This document shows positions 60,160 through 64,000 of a stretch of DNA of 64,000 nt, in pieces (position 1 is the first letter of the stretch; every line of letters begins with the position of its first letter). Location of the stretch: the NCBI RefSeq assembly GCF_001907245.1, contig NZ_MQSU01000003.1, positions 186,001-250,000 on the forward strand. The letters are read 5' to 3'. Source of the DNA: Boudabousia liubingyangii. GTDB taxonomy: Bacteria; Actinomycetota; Actinomycetes; Actinomycetales; Actinomycetaceae. The translations under genes were made by a program, and so were the position numbers. The notes below the pieces were generated by a model, which saw only the letters and a list, made by a program, of their open reading frames with translations, did no database searches and had not been told where the DNA came from.

Positions 60160-61596
60160 CTAGTGCTGGCGGTTTTGATAGCTCTGGGCCAAGTACTGAC
60201 TTGCCCGATTACGGTCCGGTTTCCCAATCCCTTTCAGCGGGATCGAACCGGCCCACAGGTAGTGCTTGGGGACCGCGGGTGCGTCCACCAGCTGCCGGAC
60301 GTGCTCATTGAGGCTCTCGATTTCTTCTTCCGAGGCCGCCCACGTCTTAGCCGAATAGGCCGTACTTTCCATGCCCTCAGGAAGTTCTTCCAGCTCGGGC
60401 ACGATCAGTGCGCACACCATCTGCCCCCATTCTTCGTCCGCGACCGGGCAGACCAGCGCGTCTTGAATCTCCGGGTGGGAGGTCAGGGCCTTTTCGACCA
60501 GGGCCGGGTCAATCTTGAGTCCGCCCGTGTTGATCAGGTAGTCGTAGCGTCCCGTGACTTTCAGGGGTGGCCCGGCTTCTCCCAGGTCGCTGGTGAGCCA
60601 CCAGGTGCGGCCGTGCTCGTCCTCGTAGAGGTCGTCTTCTACCGTCAGGTAGCCGCAAAAGAGCGTGGGCCCGGTAATGGCAATGCGTCCCGTATTGGGG
60701 TCCAGGCTGGCTAGGGTGGCCGGCTCAGTGGGGATGGGGTGACCGTTATAGAAGCAGCCGCCCGCAGTTTCAGAAGCCCCATAGGTGGTGGTCACCTTGA
60801 CCCCCAGGTTGGCTGCCTTTTCCAGCAGTTCCGAGGTAGCCGGCGCACCACCCAGCAGGATCATCTCGTAGCGTTGTGCGGCCTTGGTGCCCTCTTCCGT
60901 GTCCAGGAGGCGTTTTAGCTGCGTGGGTACTAGGGAGGTGAAGGCTGGGCCGGGGGTCAGGTCATTGGTGGTGTTAATGAAGGACTGGGTGAACTCGCCC
61001 TCGCAAATGGCCCACAGGTGGGATTCGCCCCAGCCCATTTCTTCTGCCAGCGTGGCGCGGGCCAGTACTAGTAGGCCCGCAATGTGGGCGGGGGATAGGG
61101 GTAGGACCCAGTGGGTTTCCACCTGGTTTACCGGCGTTGAGTCATCCCGTGATTGTGCTAGGAAATTCCAGGTTCCCTGGATGGAGGCGCGTAGCGCTTC
61201 CCGACTTAGGCAGACGATCTTTCCGTCCTGCGCGGTAGAACCAGAAGTGCGCGTCAGCAGGGCGGCGTGATCCCAGTGAGCCGGGGGACCGTCGGGATGA
61301 AACTCCAGCGCGCGCATGCCCACCTGTGTGAGGACTGTTTCCGCGTCCTCGTCAGCGGCAATGGGAAGGAGGACCGGGTACCCGTCGATAGCTTCGGGGC
61401 CGGTCCAGTAGGTGCGAATAAAATCCGCCAGGTCCAGCAGTTCATCCGCATGGAAGGTAGCGGGCAGGGCCCACACTTTCCGCCCCCACAGGGTCAGCAG
61501 TGGCTGACGCTCAAGTAGTTCCACGGCAGGCGGCTGCTGCCCCGGGTGTGGCTTCTTCGGGGGCTGCGCGTCAGGTGCGGGAGTATTACTGGTCAA
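60160..61596 (-). CDS. menE: o-Succinylbenzoate-CoA ligase
   Basis: A 478-residue ANL-superfamily adenylating enzyme that activates o-succinylbenzoate with ATP and CoA. Visible motifs are LLTRTSGSTAQDGKIV (P-loop), VTTYGASETAGGCFYNG and TSDLGEAGPPLKVTGRYDYLINTGG (hinge), and a late catalytic Lys in PLKGIGKPDRNR. The start codon appears to be TTG at 61596, 15 bases after the menB stop, without a strong ribosome site, so coupling with menB is likely. The MenE assignment rests on its place between menB and menA. Confidence 0.9.
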   Translation of the reverse strand: MTSNTPAPDAQPPKKPHPGQQPPAVELLERQPLLTLWGRKVWALPATFHADELLDLADFIRTYWTGPEAIDGYPVLLPIAADEDAETVLTQVGMRALEFHPDGPPAHWDHAALLTRTSGSTAQDGKIVCLSREALRASIQGTWNFLAQSRDDSTPVNQVETHWVLPLSPAHIAGLLVLARATLAEEMGWGESHLWAICEGEFTQSFINTTNDLTPGPAFTSLVPTQLKRLLDTEEGTKAAQRYEMILLGGAPATSELLEKAANLGVKVTTTYGASETAGGCFYNGHPIPTEPATLASLDPNTGRIAITGPTLFCGYLTVEDDLYEDEHGRTWWLTSDLGEAGPPLKVTGRYDYLINTGGLKIDPALVEKALTSHPEIQDALVCPVADEEWGQMVCALIVPELEELPEGMESTAYSAKTWAASEEEIESLNEHVRQLVDAPAVPKHYLWAGSIPLKGIGKPDRNRASQYLAQSYQNRQH

Positions 61597-61611
61597 AATG
61601 GGGCCTAGGTT

Positions 61612-62595
61612 TTAGAAGTAGTAGGGGTAGTCGGACCAGTCCGGCTGGCGACGCTCAAGGAAAGCATCGCGGCCCTCTTGGGCTTCCTCGGTCATGTAGG
61701 CCATGCGGGTCGCTTCCCCGGCAAAGACCTGCTGGCCCGCTAGGCCATCATCTGCCAGGTTGAAAGCAAACTTGAGCATACGGATGGCCTGCGGGGACTT
61801 GGTGGCAATGGTGCGCGCCCAGGCAAGGGCCGTATTTTCTAGCTCGGCGTGCGGTACGGCGCGGTTGACCACACCCCAGTTGGCGGCATCCTGGGCGGAA
61901 TATTCTTCCGCTAGGAAGAAGATCTCCCGGGCCCGCTTATCCCCACACTGGCGGGCCAGCAGGGCCGAACCGTAACCGGCATCGAAAGAACCCACATTCG
62001 CGTCAGTCTGCATAAAACGCGCGTGCTCTAGGGAGGCGACGGACAGGTCGCAGACCACGTTCAGGGAGTGCCCGCCCCCGGCGGCCCAACCGTTAACGCA
62101 CGCGATAACCACCTTGGGCATGGTGCGAATCAGGCGCTGGACTTCCAGAATGTGTAGGCGACCCGCGCGGGCCGCATCTACCTGGCGACGACGCGTATCT
62201 AGGTCGGCGGTGGGGTCCGCGTCGGCGTCCTCGTAACGGTAACCGTCTTTACCGCGGATACGCTGATCCCCGCCGGAACAAAAACCGTAGCCGCCATCTT
62301 TGGGGCTGGGGCCGTTCCCGGTCAGTAGTACGGCGGCAACGTCACCGCTCATGCGGGCGTGATCCAGGGTGCGGTAGAGCTCATCGACGGTGGCGGGACG
62401 GAAGGCGTTGCGGATCTCGGGCCGGTCAATGGCGATGCGCACTACCGGCAGGTCGGCACCTTCCGGGGCCCCGTCAAGTTCCGGTCCACGAGAGATCCCC
62501 CGGTGGTAAGTTACCTCTTTTAGGTCGCTAAATTCGGGGATTTCACGCCAGCGGGCCGGGTCGAAAGTATCTGAAACGAAGGGTAGTGCACTCAT
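61612..62595 (-). CDS. menB: 1,4-dihydroxy-2-naphthoyl-CoA synthase
   Basis: A 327-residue crotonase-fold enzyme that closes the naphthoquinone ring of menaquinone. Signatures are RPEIRNAFRPATVDEL, SGGDQRIRGKDGY, CVNGWAAGGGHSLNVVCDL and DANVGSFDAGYGSALLARQ. It is the first gene of the menB-menE-menA operon. The ATG at 62595 has no Shine-Dalgarno site, but TACACT ends six bases upstream (leftward), so the mRNA is probably leaderless. Other menaquinone genes are not in the window. Confidence 0.96.
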   Translation of the reverse strand: MSALPFVSDTFDPARWREIPEFSDLKEVTYHRGISRGPELDGAPEGADLPVVRIAIDRPEIRNAFRPATVDELYRTLDHARMSGDVAAVLLTGNGPSPKDGGYGFCSGGDQRIRGKDGYRYEDADADPTADLDTRRRQVDAARAGRLHILEVQRLIRTMPKVVIACVNGWAAGGGHSLNVVCDLSVASLEHARFMQTDANVGSFDAGYGSALLARQCGDKRAREIFFLAEEYSAQDAANWGVVNRAVPHAELENTALAWARTIATKSPQAIRMLKFAFNLADDGLAGQQVFAGEATRMAYMTEEAQEGRDAFLERRQPDWSDYPYYF

Positions 62596-62650
62596 GGGTC
62601 AAGTGTAACAATCTGGGCGACTTTCCGGGTGGGCAGGTAACCTGTTGTGC

Positions 62651-63646
62651 ATGCTTGCTTACCTGTTGAAAACTTATGCCAATAACGGTCAGATGGTGCT
62701 GCGTTTCCGTCTGCTTGACCAGGACGGGCAGCCCCTGCCGGCCGTTGAGGATCCGGCGAATCCGCTGCCGGAAACCTCAAAGACGGCCCGTTACCTGGAT
62801 GTGCACCCGGGGCAGCAACTACAGGTGAAGCCTACGGGGCAGCGTCGTTGCGTGGGGCATTCGCGCCTGCAGCCCGATGGGACTTTTCTGTACGTGCCCT
62901 GCCGGACGGCCCGAGTAATCGACAAGAGCACGCAGTGTTTCCCTTGCCGTCGCGCGGATCAGTCCATGTTGATCCACCGGACTCCGCGGGAGCGCGCCAG
63001 TGAGGCGCTGGTGAAGTATCTGGATGTGCCGCACTTCTTGTATGTGGCCACTTTTGCGGACGGGACTAGCAAGGTGGGGACTTCCCGTTCCCTGCGGGGC
63101 ATGAATCGTTGGGTTGAGCAGGGTGCGGTGATGGCGCAGCGTCTGGGCGAGTACCCCGATGGTTGGGCGGTTCGCCAGGCGGAAGATGCGGTTAGTGGCG
63201 GTTGTGCCCTGACCCAGCAGGTGCGTTCGTCCCGGAAGGCTGCCTCTTATGTGGCGGGGACGGCCCTCGAGGTGGAAGAACTTGAGGACGTTTGTGTGGA
63301 TGCGGCTCGGCAGGCCCTTCAGGTTTTGGACCCGCTTGGTTTGCGCGGGGACGAGGCGGATGGCCCGGGTAGTTTCCTGGGTAGCCCTTGGCAGAACGAG
63401 GTCGCGCTGGACTACCTGCAGGAAGGTTTCCTGGCGAACCCGCAGGTTCCGCAGGGTCGCGTGGACTTAAAGAAGCAGGGCGGGCCTTGGCACCTACAAC
63501 AGTTGGTGGGTACGACTGGTTTCTTAACCCCCGGCGGTGCGGGCGCTTCCGCTGATGCGGGTGCGTCGGTGCCCGCTGAGGGTCCGGTTTCGGCCGCTGA
63601 TTTCGGGGCTTTGAAGGCGATCGAAGTGGAATTGGACGTTCTTTAA
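62651..63646 (+). CDS. DUF2797 family protein
   Basis: A 331-residue soluble protein of the DUF2797 family. It has a cysteine/histidine-rich part (QRRCVGHSR, YVPCRTARVIDKSTQCFPCR) that may bind zinc, followed by LYVATFADGTSKVGTSRSLRGMNRWVEQGAV, split here, a GIY-YIG-like stretch conserved in this family. No activity is proven. The ATG at 62651 lacks a Shine-Dalgarno site; TAACCT ends seven bases upstream, suggesting a leaderless start. It diverges from menB across only 55 bases, so the two promoters nearly overlap. Confidence 0.8.
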   Translation: MLAYLLKTYANNGQMVLRFRLLDQDGQPLPAVEDPANPLPETSKTARYLDVHPGQQLQVKPTGQRRCVGHSRLQPDGTFLYVPCRTARVIDKSTQCFPCRRADQSMLIHRTPRERASEALVKYLDVPHFLYVATFADGTSKVGTSRSLRGMNRWVEQGAVMAQRLGEYPDGWAVRQAEDAVSGGCALTQQVRSSRKAASYVAGTALEVEELEDVCVDAARQALQVLDPLGLRGDEADGPGSFLGSPWQNEVALDYLQEGFLANPQVPQGRVDLKKQGGPWHLQQLVGTTGFLTPGGAGASADAGASVPAEGPVSAADFGALKAIEVELDVL

Positions 63647-63814
63647 CACCTTCATTTGGGTTTCGGCCACCAAAAATAGTGTCAAATTCTGTCTACTTTT
63701 TCACTTTTTTTGCAAGAAGTACCATTTTTTAATGGATAATGGTTTTCATTTGCCTAGAAAACGTTTTTGAAAACCGATAGGTTTTCTCTGCAATTGTTTT
63801 TTGAAAGGCAAAGA

Positions 63815-64000
63815 ATGAAATCAAACAGCAGGATTTTTGCTGCGCTCTCTGCTTTGGCAGTGGGCGTTGCTGGGATTGCCGGAATTGGTGCGGCGAGCGC
63901 TAATGCAGCTGAGACCGAATATCAGGTAAAGATTGGCGAAGCTACCAGTGAATCCAATAGTGGTTCGGGTGGTTTAGATGAAAATCTGAGTATCGTGGCC
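63815..64000 (+). CDS. Exported protein, N-terminal part only (runs off the window)
   Basis: The 62 visible codons encode a Sec signal peptide (MKSNSR, then an Ala/Gly/Ile-rich core, cleavage probably after ASANA) and the start of a mature protein, ETEYQVKIGEATSESNSGSGG. The ATG follows AAAGG by six bases. The rest lies outside the window, so the family cannot be told; it may be a surface or extracellular protein. An AT-rich stretch with a weak Fur/Zur-like symmetry (AATGGATA...TTTTCATT, 63729-63748) precedes it. Confidence 0.75.
   Translation, partial: MKSNSRIFAALSALAVGVAGIAGIGAASANAAETEYQVKIGEATSESNSGSGGLDENLSIVA

Noticed and set aside
63725-63755. A Zur box before the last exported gene
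   Set aside because: Only 6 of 8 arm positions pair and the match to known Zur sites is weak; mentioned as a possibility only.

Overview
The window looks like a chromosomal segment of a medium-GC actinobacterium, most likely of the Actinomycetaceae type; the genus cannot be fixed from sequence alone. The evidence is the typical actinobacterial order dacB - DUF2342 - tilS - hpt - ftsH - folE - folP - folB/folK - DUF3180, a BldC-like regulator beside a 32-residue bS22-type ribosomal protein, a Tat translocase with a separate TatB, menaquinone genes, -10 boxes of the TAnnnT type with apparently leaderless genes, and DtxR/IdeR-like iron boxes. Leucine is unusually often written CTA, and CTAG is common. 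No rRNA, tRNA, CRISPR array, insertion sequence or prophage was seen.

Layout. Bases 1-4.5 kb: a two-gene DUF2207 membrane-protein operon and a divergent lipoprotein. 4.5-7.1 kb: a P-type (proton-pump-like) ATPase. 7.5-14.7 kb: three tandem oligopeptide-binding lipoproteins (a fourth lies at 36-38 kb) and an MHS-family symporter, each followed by its own hairpin terminator; no ABC permease or ATPase accompanies them. 14.8-23.2 kb: a glycosyltransferase, a CsoR/CstR-type repressor with a small zinc-ribbon-like protein behind a promoter holding a perfect palindromic operator, a glutathione-peroxidase homologue, two paralogous Pro/Gln-rich membrane proteins, an acetyltransferase, a CDF metal exporter, RidA and a YtrA-type GntR regulator with its membrane partner.

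23.3-31.4 kb is an iron-import locus: a leftward operon efeU-efeO-efeB-tatB-tatA-tatC, diverging from feoA-feoB and a small FeoC-like cysteine protein. EfeB carries a Tat signal, so its exporter appears to be encoded with it. Both promoters carry DtxR/IdeR-like boxes. A VIT-family metal transporter at 56 kb has two more such boxes.

31.5-40 kb: an alpha/beta hydrolase, a possible RAMA-domain protein, a RipA-like NlpC/P60 peptidoglycan hydrolase with a very long charged helix, the fourth binding protein, pyrophosphatase and DacB. 40-49.9 kb: the conserved folate/FtsH cluster; its DUF2342 'zincin' has lost the HEXXH metal site. 50-56 kb: RadA, an LCP cell-wall ligase, TrkA/TrkH potassium uptake, the BldC-like protein and bS22. 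56-64 kb: VIT transporter, HAD and histidine phosphatases, the menB-menE-menA menaquinone operon, a DUF2797 protein, and the start of an exported protein cut by the window edge.
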